Of a stretch of DNA of 8,484 bases, positions 1 through 7,420 are shown one piece after another. The notes under the pieces are model-generated. The model saw only the letters and a program-made list of their open reading frames with translations, was not told the origin of the DNA and made no database searches. The stretch is from 70-18 sp041691815 (GTDB taxonomy: Bacteria; Pseudomonadota; Alphaproteobacteria; Acetobacterales; Acetobacteraceae), in NCBI GenBank assembly GCA_041691815.1, contig JBEPTZ010000161.1, forward strand, positions 1 to 8,484, read 5' to 3'. The position numbers and the translations under genes are program-made. The first letter of the stretch is position 1; every line of letters begins with the position of its first letter.

Positions 1-2352
1 GTGCTGACCGACCAGGCCGCGGCGGCTGGCGATCCCGGCCTCTGGCAGGCGCATCTGGCCCGCGCCGCGGCACAGATCGGCCGCCTGCGGGTCGGCCTGC
101 CGCATCCCGGCCTCGCCGCGCGCGACCCCAGGGCGCTGCGTGGCGGGCTGGTTGTGCTACTGTTCGCCTGCCTGGTGATCGCCGGTGCCGATGCGCCAAC
201 CCGCGTCGCCCGTGCGCTGACCCCGGCCTTCGCGCCTGCCGCCGTGGCCGCCAGCACCCAGTTGCAGGCCTGGATCACGCCGCCGGCCTATACCGGGCAG
301 GCGCCGCTGTTCCTGCGCGCCGATACACCGGCCATCTCGGTGCCGGCCGGCGCCCACCTCACGGTGAATGTGACCGGCGCCGCAGCCGCGCCGAGCATGA
401 CGCTGGCTGATCGCGCGGTGCCGTTCAAGGCACTCGACGATGCCAGCTTCCAGGCCGAGCGCGACCTCACCGATGGCGGCCACCTGGTGGTCTCGCGCCC
501 TGGCGCGCGCCTGGGCGCGTGGGATATCACGGTGATCGCCGATCAGGCGCCGATCGTCAGTTTTCCCGAGCCGCCGAGCAGCACGTCCGGCCGCCTCCCG
601 CTGCTGCGGCTGCCCTGGAAGGCGTCGCATGCCTATGGCGTGGTTGAATTGCACGCCGAGTTGCGGCTGCGCGACCGGCCGGAGGCACCGCCGCTTGAGG
701 TGACCATCCCGCTGCCCGGCGGCGCACCGAAAGCCGCCCAAGGCGTGCGCCAGCTGGACCTGACCGCGAATCCCTGGGCCGGCCTGCCGGTGATCGCCCG
801 CCTGGTCGGCCGTGACGCCGCCGGCCTGGTCGGCCACAGCGCCGATGTCGGCTTCACCCTGCCGGAACGCGAATTCACCAATCCGGTGGCGCGGGCGCTG
901 ATGGCGGTTCGCAAGATGCTGACCCTGAAGCCCGATGAGCGGGACGCGGCGATCGACGCGCTCAATGGTCTGGCCGGGCTGGACGATGTCTGGCGCGACA
1001 ATCTCGGCGGCTTCCTCAACCTGCGCGCCATCGCCGGCCTGCTTCGCCGCGACCCCTCGCCGCCGGCGGTGGACGAGGCGCAAGGGCGCATGTGGCAACT
1101 GGCCCTGCAGCTTGAGGACGGAGCCGCCTCGCGGACCGCCAAGGCGCTGGAGCAGGCCCGCCAGGCGCTGCGCGACGCTCTGGATGCCGAGAAGCGCGGC
1201 GAGAAGCTCGATAAGGCCGAACTCGAACGCCTGACCCAGGCGCTGCAGCAGGCGCTGGACCAGCATCTGCAGGCGTTGGCTGAGCAGGCGCGGCGCAACC
1301 CGGATACCGACCAGTTCAACCCCGACGCCCATCCGCTGGACGCTCGCGACATGCAGCGGCTGGCTGAGCAGCTACGTCGCGATGCCGAGCAGGGCAAGAC
1401 CGCGGACGCCCGCGACAAGCTCGCGCAACTGGAAAAGATGCTGGATGAACTGAAAAACGCCCGCCCGGAGCATGGCCGCATGACCCAGGCCGAGCGTGAG
1501 CGCGCCCAGCAGCGGCAGCGCGGCCAGCAGCAGATGAGCGCATTGCAGGACGTGATCCAGCGGCAGGGTGCGCTGCTCGACCACGCCGACGCACGCAGCC
1601 ACGACGCCCTGCCGCCCGAGGCGATCCCGGCAATGCCACGCTCGTTCACCTGGCCGCCGGTTCAGCCCGTGCCAGCCCCGCCCACGCATCCGGCGCCGGA
1701 TTCGGCCACGGCCAATAAGGAGCGCGCCCAGGACCGGCAGGTGCAACTGGCGCTGCGTCGGGTGCTCGGTGAACTGATGCAGCAATATGGCGACCTCACC
1801 GGCAAGGTGCCGCCGAATCTGGGCGATGCCGATACCGCGATGCGCGAGGCCGCCCAGTCGCTGGCGGAAGGCCATGACCCGGCCGCCGCCGGCGCCCAGC
1901 TTCGCGCCATCGAGGCGCTGCAAAAGGGTGGCCAGGCGATGGGCAGCCAGATGGCCCAGCAATTCGGCACCGGCCAGCCGGGCGAGGGTCAGCCCGGCGA
2001 GGGCCAGAACGGCGAGGGCGAAGGCGAAGGACAGCAGGGCCAGGGCTTCGGCCAGGGCCAGGGTCAGCGCGGCTACGGCCCGGGCGGGCGCGGCTGGGCC
2101 AATACCGGCCGCGGTGACCCATGGGACGGGGGTTTCGCCGACCGCCCCGGCGGCGACCGGCTGGACGCGCTCGGCCGCCCGCTGCGCGACGGCGCCAGCG
2201 GCCGCAATGATGGCAGCGACGTCAAGGTGCCGGATCAGATGGAGCGCGCCCGCACCCGCGCCATCCAGGAGGAACTCCGCCGCCGCGAGGCCGAACGCAG
2301 CCGCCCGCAGCCGGAACTGGAGTATTTAGACCGGCTGCTGCGCCAGTACTGA
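1..2352 (+). CDS. TIGR02302/DUF4175 family membrane-anchored protein, 5' end outside window
   Basis: The 783 residues visible match my knowledge of the alphaproteobacterial TIGR02302 (DUF4175) family, whose biochemical role is not established. A hydrophobic segment at residues 49-63 looks like a membrane anchor. It is followed by a 'WITPPAYTG' motif (91-99) and beta-rich Ig-like sequence to about 290, probably periplasmic. Residues 360-530 are Ala/Gln/Glu/Arg-rich and probably coiled coil. A Pro-rich linker (538-567), a Gly/Gln/Glu low-complexity stretch (656-690) and a conserved-looking tail (LGRPLRDG at 724-731, DVKVPDQMERAR at 740-751, ELEYLDRLLRQY at the C-terminus) complete it. The GTG at base 1 is unlikely to be the true start: family members usually carry extra N-terminal sequence with further membrane helices, and the frame is open at the window edge. 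In other alphaproteobacteria I recall this gene following lysA; that cannot be checked here. Family assignment is firm, function is not. Confidence 0.88.
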   Translation: MLTDQAAAAGDPGLWQAHLARAAAQIGRLRVGLPHPGLAARDPRALRGGLVVLLFACLVIAGADAPTRVARALTPAFAPAAVAASTQLQAWITPPAYTGQAPLFLRADTPAISVPAGAHLTVNVTGAAAAPSMTLADRAVPFKALDDASFQAERDLTDGGHLVVSRPGARLGAWDITVIADQAPIVSFPEPPSSTSGRLPLLRLPWKASHAYGVVELHAELRLRDRPEAPPLEVTIPLPGGAPKAAQGVRQLDLTANPWAGLPVIARLVGRDAAGLVGHSADVGFTLPEREFTNPVARALMAVRKMLTLKPDERDAAIDALNGLAGLDDVWRDNLGGFLNLRAIAGLLRRDPSPPAVDEAQGRMWQLALQLEDGAASRTAKALEQARQALRDALDAEKRGEKLDKAELERLTQALQQALDQHLQALAEQARRNPDTDQFNPDAHPLDARDMQRLAEQLRRDAEQGKTADARDKLAQLEKMLDELKNARPEHGRMTQAERERAQQRQRGQQQMSALQDVIQRQGALLDHADARSHDALPPEAIPAMPRSFTWPPVQPVPAPPTHPAPDSATANKERAQDRQVQLALRRVLGELMQQYGDLTGKVPPNLGDADTAMREAAQSLAEGHDPAAAGAQLRAIEALQKGGQAMGSQMAQQFGTGQPGEGQPGEGQNGEGEGEGQQGQGFGQGQGQRGYGPGGRGWANTGRGDPWDGGFADRPGGDRLDALGRPLRDGASGRNDGSDVKVPDQMERARTRAIQEELRRREAERSRPQPELEYLDRLLRQY
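1966..2070 (+). repeat. Gly/Gln/Glu-rich low-complexity tract within the TIGR02302 gene
   Basis: Imperfect short repeats of the type GGC-CAG and GGC-GAG encode runs such as GQPGEGQPGEGQ and GEGEGEGQQGQG (residues 656-690 of the gene product). The stretch is in frame and lies between the helical region and the conserved C-terminal tail. It is probably a flexible linker; similar Gly/Gln-rich stretches are common at this place in the family. Confidence 0.7.
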
Positions 2353-2403
2353 CCCCCCGATGACTCGCTCCCGCCTGGGGCGTAGGCTCGGTCGAGGCAA
2401 ATC

Positions 2404-2409
2404 GGGGAG
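2404..2409 (+). promoter_or_regulatory. Shine-Dalgarno site of the first Lin0512 gene
   Basis: GGGGAG lies 6 bases before the ATG at 2416. It favours this ATG over the in-frame ATGs at 2422 and 2431. The 63-base gap after the TIGR02302 stop contains no convincing Rho-independent terminator: the only stem I see (GCCT...AGGC around 2375-2390) is short and has no T-run. Read-through from the upstream gene is therefore possible. Confidence 0.6.
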
Positions 2410-2415
2410 CAGCAG

Positions 2416-2760
2416 ATGGCAATGCGACGCATGGTGCTGGAAATTGGCATGGGCACCGATATCCGCGGCGCCGATTCCACCAAGGCCGCCATCCGCGCCC
2501 TGCGCGACGCGCTGTGGCATAATTCGCTGACCGTCACCACGGCACTCGGCGTGCCGGTGGATTCGATGGTGGTGGATGTCACCATCGGCGTGCCGCGGCC
2601 GGAAACCGTGGACCAGGCCGCCGTACTGGCGGTGCTGCCGCACGGCACCGGCACGCTGACACTGGTGGAGGGCGGGCTGGAAGTCGCCAATCAGGCCGGC
2701 ACCGGCTCCACCCTGATCGCCCACGCCGCCGCCGTGGTGCGGCTGGAGATCGCGCCATGA
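2416..2760 (+). CDS. Lin0512 family protein, first of a tandem pair
   Basis: This 114-residue protein is recognised as Lin0512 family (TIGR02058 type), small conserved proteins without an established biochemical function. Visible family features are the N-terminal strand MVLEIGMGTD, the motif around residues 15-33 (D-x-x-G-x-D-x-TKAAxRAxxDAL), HNSL (35-38), the strand VDVTIGVP (53-60), LPHGTGT (74-80) and GGLEV (86-90). There is no signal peptide or membrane segment, so it is probably cytosolic. It has a good Shine-Dalgarno sequence, and its stop overlaps the start of the next gene as ATGA. By an ungapped hand alignment it shares about 44% identity with that neighbour, so the two are diverged paralogues of equal length. 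Tight coupling suggests they are made together and may form one hetero-oligomer; that is inference. Family confidence is high; the role is unknown. Confidence 0.85.
   Translation: MAMRRMVLEIGMGTDIRGADSTKAAIRALRDALWHNSLTVTTALGVPVDSMVVDVTIGVPRPETVDQAAVLAVLPHGTGTLTLVEGGLEVANQAGTGSTLIAHAAAVVRLEIAP
2745..2748 (+). promoter_or_regulatory. Internal Shine-Dalgarno site for the second Lin0512 gene
   Basis: GGAG sits inside the end of the first Lin0512 gene, 8 bases before the ATG at 2757. The start overlaps the upstream stop in ATGA (2757-2760). This is the usual arrangement for translational coupling and fixes the start of the second gene. Confidence 0.6.
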
Positions 2761-3101
2761 CCGACCGCCGGGTGATCCTGGAACTCGGCGCCGGCAATGA
2801 CCTGCATGGCGGCGACTACACCAAGGCCGCGCTGCGTGCCGTGCAGGACGCGTTGCACCACAGCTCGCTGTCGCTGATCCACTCGCTGGGCCTGGATTCG
2901 CGGCAGATGCAGGTGGCGGTGACCATCGGCGTGCAGCAGCCGGCGCGTGTCGACGCCGAAGCGGTGCGCCGCAGCCTGCCGCATGGCGTCGTCACGGTCA
3001 GCGTCGTCAAGGGCGGGCTGGACGTGCCGGGCAGAGATAACGGCGGCGACATGGCGGTGATCGCCAGTGCGGCGATCGCCGTCAGCTTCGACCTGCCATA
3101 G
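2757..3101 (+). CDS. Lin0512 family protein, second of a tandem pair
   Basis: This 114-residue paralogue of the preceding protein has the same landmarks: VILELGAGND at the N-terminus, the D-x-x-G-x-D-x-TKAAxRAxxDAL motif (15-33), HSSL (35-38), VAVTIGV (53-59), SLPHG (73-77) and KGGLDV (85-90). Residues shared by both copies (Asp15, Asp20, Lys23, Arg27, Asp31, His35, Asp66, His76) are the best candidates for structural or active-site roles. The two proteins differ most after residue 90, where one reads AGTGS and the other DNGGD. No membrane segment or signal peptide is seen. Its stop (TAG, 3099-3101) is 10 bases before the dehydrogenase start, so the three genes very likely share a transcript. 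The biochemical function of the family is unknown to me, so none is assigned. Confidence 0.85.
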   Translation: MTDRRVILELGAGNDLHGGDYTKAALRAVQDALHHSSLSLIHSLGLDSRQMQVAVTIGVQQPARVDAEAVRRSLPHGVVTVSVVKGGLDVPGRDNGGDMAVIASAAIAVSFDLP

Positions 3102-3111
3102 GCGCCGCGCC

Positions 3112-4293
3112 ATGCAGTCCGGCACCTATCGCTATCCGAACATGGACCGCGTCATCTACGGCCAGCCATTCGCCACCGCGCTGGCCGCCGAGTGCGCCCG
3201 CAAGGGTGCCACGCGGGTGTTCCTGATGGCCGGCGGCACGCTGTCGCGCAGCAGCGGCTTCGTAGAGGTAATCCGCGCGGCACTCGGCGCCCGCCTCGCC
3301 GACGTGTGGACCCGGATGCCGCCGCACACCCCGCGCCCCGACGTCGTGGCCGCCGCCAATGCTGCCCGTGCCGCCGGCGCCGACCTGCTGGTGACCCTCG
3401 GCGGCGGCTCGGTGACCGACGCCGCCAAAATGGTCGGCCTGTGCCTGGCCAACGATGTCACCGAGCCCCGCCAACTGGACGCTTTCCGCGCCATTACCGG
3501 GCCGGACGGCAGCACACGCCGCCCGCCGGCCCGGTATGGCAGCGTGCGTGCCATCTCGATCCCCACCACGCTGTCGGCTGGTGATTTCTCCTCCTTCGCC
3601 GGCTGTACCGACACCGAGGCGGCGGACGGCGTGGCGCGCAAGGAGTCCTACGCCTCGGCCAGCATGATGCCGGAAGCGGTCATCCTCGACCCGGCCGCCA
3701 CGCTGCCGACGCCGGAATGGCTGTGGCTCTCCACCGGCATCCGCGCCGTCGACCATGCGGTGGAGGACCTCTGCTCGCCGCAAAGCCAGCCGATGAGCGA
3801 CGGTGCCTCGTTGCACGCGCTGCGCCTGCTCGGCCGCGGACTGCGCGGCAGCAAGGCCGACCCGGCCGATCTGGCGGCGCGGCTGGACTGCCAGCTGGGC
3901 GCCTGGATGTCGATGGTCGGCTCGCAGAACGGTGTCCCGAAGGGCGCCAGCCACGGCATCGGCCATGTGCTGGGCGGCACCGCCGGGGTGCCGCACGGCT
4001 ACACCTCCTGCGTGATGCTGCCGCACGTGCTGCGCTTCAATCAGCCGGTGAACGCCGACCGCCAGGCGCTGGTCGCCGAGGCTCTGGGCCAGCCGGGCGC
4101 CGAGGCGGCGGAGGTGGTGGCGACGTTGGTCGCCGAACTCGGCCTGCCCGCCAGCTTGCGCGCCGTCGGGGTGCGCGCCGAGCAGCTCGACAGCATCGCC
4201 GAGGGCGCCATGCACGACCGCTGGGTGCACACCAACCCCCGCCGCATCGACGGCCCGGCTACCGTCCGCGCGCTGCTGGACGCCGCCTGGTAG
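3112..4293 (+). CDS. Iron-containing alcohol dehydrogenase / maleylacetate reductase-like enzyme
   Basis: A 393-residue NAD(P)-dependent dehydrogenase of the group III (Fe-ADH) superfamily. The N-terminal Rossmann-like half has VFLMAGGTL (36-44) and the nucleotide-binding GGGSVTDAAK (97-106). The segment PTTLSAGDFS (151-160) replaces the usual PTT-x-GTGSE. The helical half holds TGIRAVDHAVE (208-218) and the His motif GASHGIGHVLGG...PHG (278-296), giving His215, His281 and His295 at the metal-ligand spacing of FucO-type enzymes. The first ligand, normally Asp four residues before the first His, is Arg211 here. Maleylacetate reductases also depart from Asp at this place, which favours a maleylacetate reductase-like or non-iron enzyme over a classical Fe-ADH. 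The ATG at 3112 is preferred over an upstream GTG (3067) because the family usually begins just before a Y-x-x-x-x-x-RVIYG segment; no strong Shine-Dalgarno site precedes it, fitting coupled translation. The substrate is unknown. Confidence 0.85.
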   Translation: MQSGTYRYPNMDRVIYGQPFATALAAECARKGATRVFLMAGGTLSRSSGFVEVIRAALGARLADVWTRMPPHTPRPDVVAAANAARAAGADLLVTLGGGSVTDAAKMVGLCLANDVTEPRQLDAFRAITGPDGSTRRPPARYGSVRAISIPTTLSAGDFSSFAGCTDTEAADGVARKESYASASMMPEAVILDPAATLPTPEWLWLSTGIRAVDHAVEDLCSPQSQPMSDGASLHALRLLGRGLRGSKADPADLAARLDCQLGAWMSMVGSQNGVPKGASHGIGHVLGGTAGVPHGYTSCVMLPHVLRFNQPVNADRQALVAEALGQPGAEAAEVVATLVAELGLPASLRAVGVRAEQLDSIAEGAMHDRWVHTNPRRIDGPATVRALLDAAW

Positions 4294-4341
4294 GCTTTGC
4301 GTTGCAGCCAGGGTCCACTACGCTTTGACCCGCGCCGCCCC

Positions 4342-4345
4342 GGAG
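4342..4345 (+). promoter_or_regulatory. Shine-Dalgarno site of the monooxygenase gene
   Basis: GGAG lies 8 bases before the ATG at 4354 and decides this start. The reading frame extends further upstream to 4297, but that part reads as spacer rather than as family sequence. The 60-base gap after the dehydrogenase has no clear terminator or strong promoter. Confidence 0.55.
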
Positions 4346-4353
4346 ACGACGAG

Positions 4354-5967
4354 ATGAGCGACAGCCCCAGCCTCGGACTCAGCTACGACGCCATCATCAT
4401 CGGCGCCGGCATCTCCGGGCTCTACCAGTTGCACCGGCTGCGCGGCCTTGGCCTCAGCGTGCTGGTGCTGGAAGCCGGCTCCGGTGTCGGCGGCACCTGG
4501 TACTGGAACCGCTACCCCGGCGCCCGCTTCGATTCCGAGAGCTATTCCTACGGCTATTCGTTCTCGCCGGAATTGCTGGCCGACTGGAACTGGAGCGAGC
4601 ATTTCGCGCCGCAGCCGGAAACCCTGCGCTACCTGAACCACGTTGCCGACCGCTTCGCCCTGCGACGCGATATCCGCTTCCACAGCCGCGTCACCGCCGC
4701 GCAGTACCAGCCGGACGGCAGCTGGTGCGTCACCCTGGAGGATGGCACCGCTTATCGCGGCCGCATTCTGATCACCGCCATCGGCCCGCTCTCGGCGCCG
4801 ACCATGCCGCGCATCGACGGCATCGCCGATTTCCAGGGCGAAGCGTTCCACACCGCCCGCTGGCCGCACCAGCCGGTCGGTTTTGAGGGCAAGCGGGTGG
4901 CGGTGATCGGCACCGGCTCCACCGGCATCCAGACCACCCAGGAGGTCGCCAAGACCGCCGCCCAGCTGACCGTGTTCCAGCGCCGGCCGAACTGGTGCGT
5001 GCCGCTGCATAACGCCCCGATCGGCGCCGCCGAGATGGCCGCGATCAAGACCCGCTACCCGGCCATCTTCGAGCGCTGCCGCGAGACCTTCGCCTGCTTC
5101 CTGCACACGCCGGACCCGCGCAGCGTGTTCGAGGTCAGTGCCGAGGAGCGTGAGGCGTTCTTCGAGACGCTCTACGCGCATCGCGGCTTCGGCCTCTGGC
5201 AGGGCAATTTCCGCGACGTGCTGACCGACCGCGCCGCCAACGCCCTGCTGTCGGAGTTCGTCGCCCGGAAGATCCGCCAGCGGGTGCGCGACCCGGCGGT
5301 GGCGGAGTTGCTGATCCCGAAGGATCACGGTTTCGGCACCCGCCGGGTGCCGCTGGAGACGCGGTATTACGAGGTCTACAACCAGCCCAACGTCACCCTG
5401 GTGGACATCAGCGCGGCGCCGATCGAGCGGATCACCGCCACCGGCCTCTGCACCGCCAGCGCCGCCTACGATTTCGACATGATCATCTACGCCACCGGCT
5501 TCGACGCCATCACCGGCAGCTTCGACCGCATCGACATCCGCGGCGCCGGCGGCCAGCGCTTGCGCGACGCCTGGGCGGACGGGCCGCAGACCTTCATGGG
5601 CGTGCAGGTCGCCGGCTTCCCCAACATGTTCATGCTGATGGGGCCGCACACCGCACTCGGCAACATCCCGCGCAGCATCGAATACAATGTGGACTGGGTG
5701 ACCGACCTGCTGGCCCATATGCGGGCGCGCGGCCATACCCATGCCGACGCCACGCCGGAGGCCGTCGCCAGCTGGACCGCGCACGTCAAAGCGGTCGGCG
5801 CCGGCCTGCTGTCCAACGAGATCAGCTCCTGGTTCACCGGCGTCAATTCCAATGTCGACGGCAAGCAGACCCGCATCATCGCCCGTTACAGCGGCAGCGC
5901 GCCGGCCTATCGCGCCTGGTGCGACGATGTCGCGGCGGGTGGCTATCAGGAGATCAGCCTGCGCTGA
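4354..5967 (+). CDS. Flavin-dependent Baeyer-Villiger-type monooxygenase
   Basis: A 537-residue, probably soluble, FAD- and NADPH-dependent monooxygenase of class B. In order: the FAD Rossmann motif GAGISG (17-22); the fingerprint GGTWYWNRYPGARFD (46-60), matching [A/G]GxWxxxx[F/Y]P[G/M]xxxD; the Baeyer-Villiger fingerprint FQGEAFHTARWP (160-171), matching FxGxxxHxxxW(P/D); the NADPH Rossmann motif GTGSTG (186-191); a TRR segment (329-331) whose Arg331 aligns by eye with the catalytic Arg of phenylacetone monooxygenase; and ATGFD (380-384). Such enzymes insert oxygen next to a carbonyl, turning ketones into esters or lactones using O2 and NADPH. Length is normal for the cyclohexanone/phenylacetone monooxygenase group. 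It follows the dehydrogenase by 60 bases, so successive action (alcohol to ketone to ester) is plausible but not shown. The exact substrate, and N- or S-oxidation instead, remain open. Confidence 0.88.
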   Translation: MSDSPSLGLSYDAIIIGAGISGLYQLHRLRGLGLSVLVLEAGSGVGGTWYWNRYPGARFDSESYSYGYSFSPELLADWNWSEHFAPQPETLRYLNHVADRFALRRDIRFHSRVTAAQYQPDGSWCVTLEDGTAYRGRILITAIGPLSAPTMPRIDGIADFQGEAFHTARWPHQPVGFEGKRVAVIGTGSTGIQTTQEVAKTAAQLTVFQRRPNWCVPLHNAPIGAAEMAAIKTRYPAIFERCRETFACFLHTPDPRSVFEVSAEEREAFFETLYAHRGFGLWQGNFRDVLTDRAANALLSEFVARKIRQRVRDPAVAELLIPKDHGFGTRRVPLETRYYEVYNQPNVTLVDISAAPIERITATGLCTASAAYDFDMIIYATGFDAITGSFDRIDIRGAGGQRLRDAWADGPQTFMGVQVAGFPNMFMLMGPHTALGNIPRSIEYNVDWVTDLLAHMRARGHTHADATPEAVASWTAHVKAVGAGLLSNEISSWFTGVNSNVDGKQTRIIARYSGSAPAYRAWCDDVAAGGYQEISLR

Positions 5968-7420
5968 GTGGCCGCCGCCCCGCCCGCTTCACCCGCTCCC
6001 GCTGCCCGCTCAGTTCCGCGCCGGCCATTGGCTCCAGCCGGGTCGACACCAGCGGCGCGAACAGCGCGATGCTGGCGACGAACACATAGGCGGCGGAGAA
6101 ATCCATCGGCTGCGCCTGGGCGTGGCCGCTGAACGCCATCGAGGCACCCAGTGCGGCGGCGGAGACGCCGATGCCGATGGTCAGGCAGAGTTGCTGCATC
6201 GTGGTGTAGAAGCTGGTCGCCGCACTCATCCGCTCCTGCGGCACATCGGCGTAGACAATGGTGTTGTAGCCCATGAACTGCAACGACTGCACGAAGCCGA
6301 TCACCACCAGCACCGCGAACATCACCGAGACCGGCCAGCTTGGCCGAAACGTCGCCGAGACCGCCAGCAGCAGGGTGGAGGCCAGCCCCACCCAGATCAG
6401 CGTGTTGCGAAACCCGATCTCGCGCAGCAGCCGCGGCGCCATCGGGCGCATGCACAGCGCGCCGATCGAGCCGGCGAAGGTGATGCTGCCGCTGCGCGCC
6501 GCCGAATCGCCGAAGCCAATCTGCAGCATCATCGGCAGCAGGAACGGCACCGCCCCCACCGCCACCCGCGACAGCGCGCCGCTCAGCACCGAGATGCGGA
6601 AGGTCGGGATACGCATCAGCGTGAAATCCAGCACCGGCTGCGCCTGGCTGCGCGAATGCCGCCAGTACAGCGTGCCCGACCCGGCTGCCGCCAGCAGCAG
6701 CCCGACCGCCAGGCTGCCGCCGCCGATGCCGCGCCCGGCGACTTCCAGCCCCGCCATCAGGCAGAACAGCGTGGTGCCGGACAGCAGCAATCCCGGAACG
6801 TCGAACGGCGCCGGCTTCGGCTCCCGCACCTCCTGGATGAACAGGGTGACCAGCAGGATGCCGAGCAGGCCGAACGGCACGTTGATGTAGAAAATCCAAT
6901 GCCACGACAGATAGGTGACGATGAAACCGCCGACCGGCGGCCCGAGGATTGGCCCGGCGGTGGCCGGCAGCATCAGCCAGGTCATCGCGACCACCAGTTC
7001 GCTCTTGGTCGCGGTCTTCAGCAGCACCAACCGGCCCACCGGCGTCATCATCGCGCCGCCCATGCCCTGCAGCACCCGCGAGGCGACCAGCGCCCACAGG
7101 CTGCCCGATTGCGCGCACAGCACCGAGCCGATGGTGAAAATGGCGATCGCGGCGCGAAACACATTGCGCGCGCCGAACCGGTCCGCCGCCCGCCCGCTAG
7201 CCGGCAGGAACACCGCCAGACTCAGCAGATACGCGGTCAGCGCCACGTTCATCTGCAGCGCCTCCACCCCAAAGCTCTGCGCCATGGTCGGCAGTGCGGT
7301 TGCCAACACCGTGGAGTCGATCCCGTCCATGAACAGCGCGCTGGCGATAATCAGCGCCGTCAGCCGGATATTGACCGGTCGCGCCGGCGTAGCGGGCTGG
7401 GGAGAAACAGGGTCTGACAT
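5954..7420 (-). CDS. MFS transporter, DHA2 (14-helix drug:proton antiporter) type
   Basis: A 488-residue inner-membrane protein with many hydrophobic segments. TM1 carries MDGIDSTVLATALP (31-44), a version of the DHA2 motif LDxTIVNVALP. Motif A appears as GRAADRFGARNVFR (76-89) in the loop after TM2. The antiporter motif C appears as GPILGPPVGG (156-165) in TM5. DHA2 members export drugs, metabolites or solvents in exchange for protons. The ATG at 7420 is chosen over an upstream TTG (7456) because it leaves a normal short cytoplasmic N-terminus; neither start has a good Shine-Dalgarno site. The C-terminal tail is Arg/Lys-rich. The gene converges on the monooxygenase, and its stop codon lies inside the last codons of that gene (14-base overlap). 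It is not in the same operon, though it could export a product or toxic substrate of that pathway. No adjacent regulator is visible. Confidence 0.87.
   Translation of the reverse strand: MSDPVSPQPATPARPVNIRLTALIIASALFMDGIDSTVLATALPTMAQSFGVEALQMNVALTAYLLSLAVFLPASGRAADRFGARNVFRAAIAIFTIGSVLCAQSGSLWALVASRVLQGMGGAMMTPVGRLVLLKTATKSELVVAMTWLMLPATAGPILGPPVGGFIVTYLSWHWIFYINVPFGLLGILLVTLFIQEVREPKPAPFDVPGLLLSGTTLFCLMAGLEVAGRGIGGGSLAVGLLLAAAGSGTLYWRHSRSQAQPVLDFTLMRIPTFRISVLSGALSRVAVGAVPFLLPMMLQIGFGDSAARSGSITFAGSIGALCMRPMAPRLLREIGFRNTLIWVGLASTLLLAVSATFRPSWPVSVMFAVLVVIGFVQSLQFMGYNTIVYADVPQERMSAATSFYTTMQQLCLTIGIGVSAAALGASMAFSGHAQAQPMDFSAAYVFVASIALFAPLVSTRLEPMAGAELSGQRERVKRAGRRPLSAG

Noticed and set aside
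157..1332. Minus-strand open frame of 391 codons opposite the TIGR02302 gene
   Set aside because: It is a shadow of the real gene: low-complexity Arg/Gly/Ala/Gln composition with no domain.
2353..2415. Possible terminator between TIGR02302 and the Lin0512 genes
   Set aside because: Only a 4-5 base stem with a long loop and no T-run can be drawn, which is not enough to call a terminator.
3067..3111. Upstream GTG start extending the dehydrogenase by 15 residues into the second Lin0512 gene
   Set aside because: The extra residues (Arg/Ser-rich) are an out-of-frame reading of the Lin0512 C-terminus and do not resemble the family N-terminus. The ATG at 3112 gives a normal start.
3082..4230. Minus-strand open frame of 382 codons opposite the dehydrogenase
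   Set aside because: His/Arg/Gly/Ala-rich shadow frame. The plus strand carries the GGGSVTDAAK and His motifs of a real enzyme.
4318..5784. Long open frame (488 codons) on the minus strand opposite the monooxygenase
   Set aside because: The product is Gly/Ala/Asp/Val/His-rich without recognisable motifs. The plus strand encodes a complete monooxygenase with every diagnostic motif. Such antisense frames are common at this GC content.
5741..7417. Long plus-strand open frame (558 codons) opposite the MFS gene
   Set aside because: Its product is extremely Arg/Gln/His-rich with no fold-like pattern. The minus strand gives a normal 488-residue transporter with DHA2 motifs.
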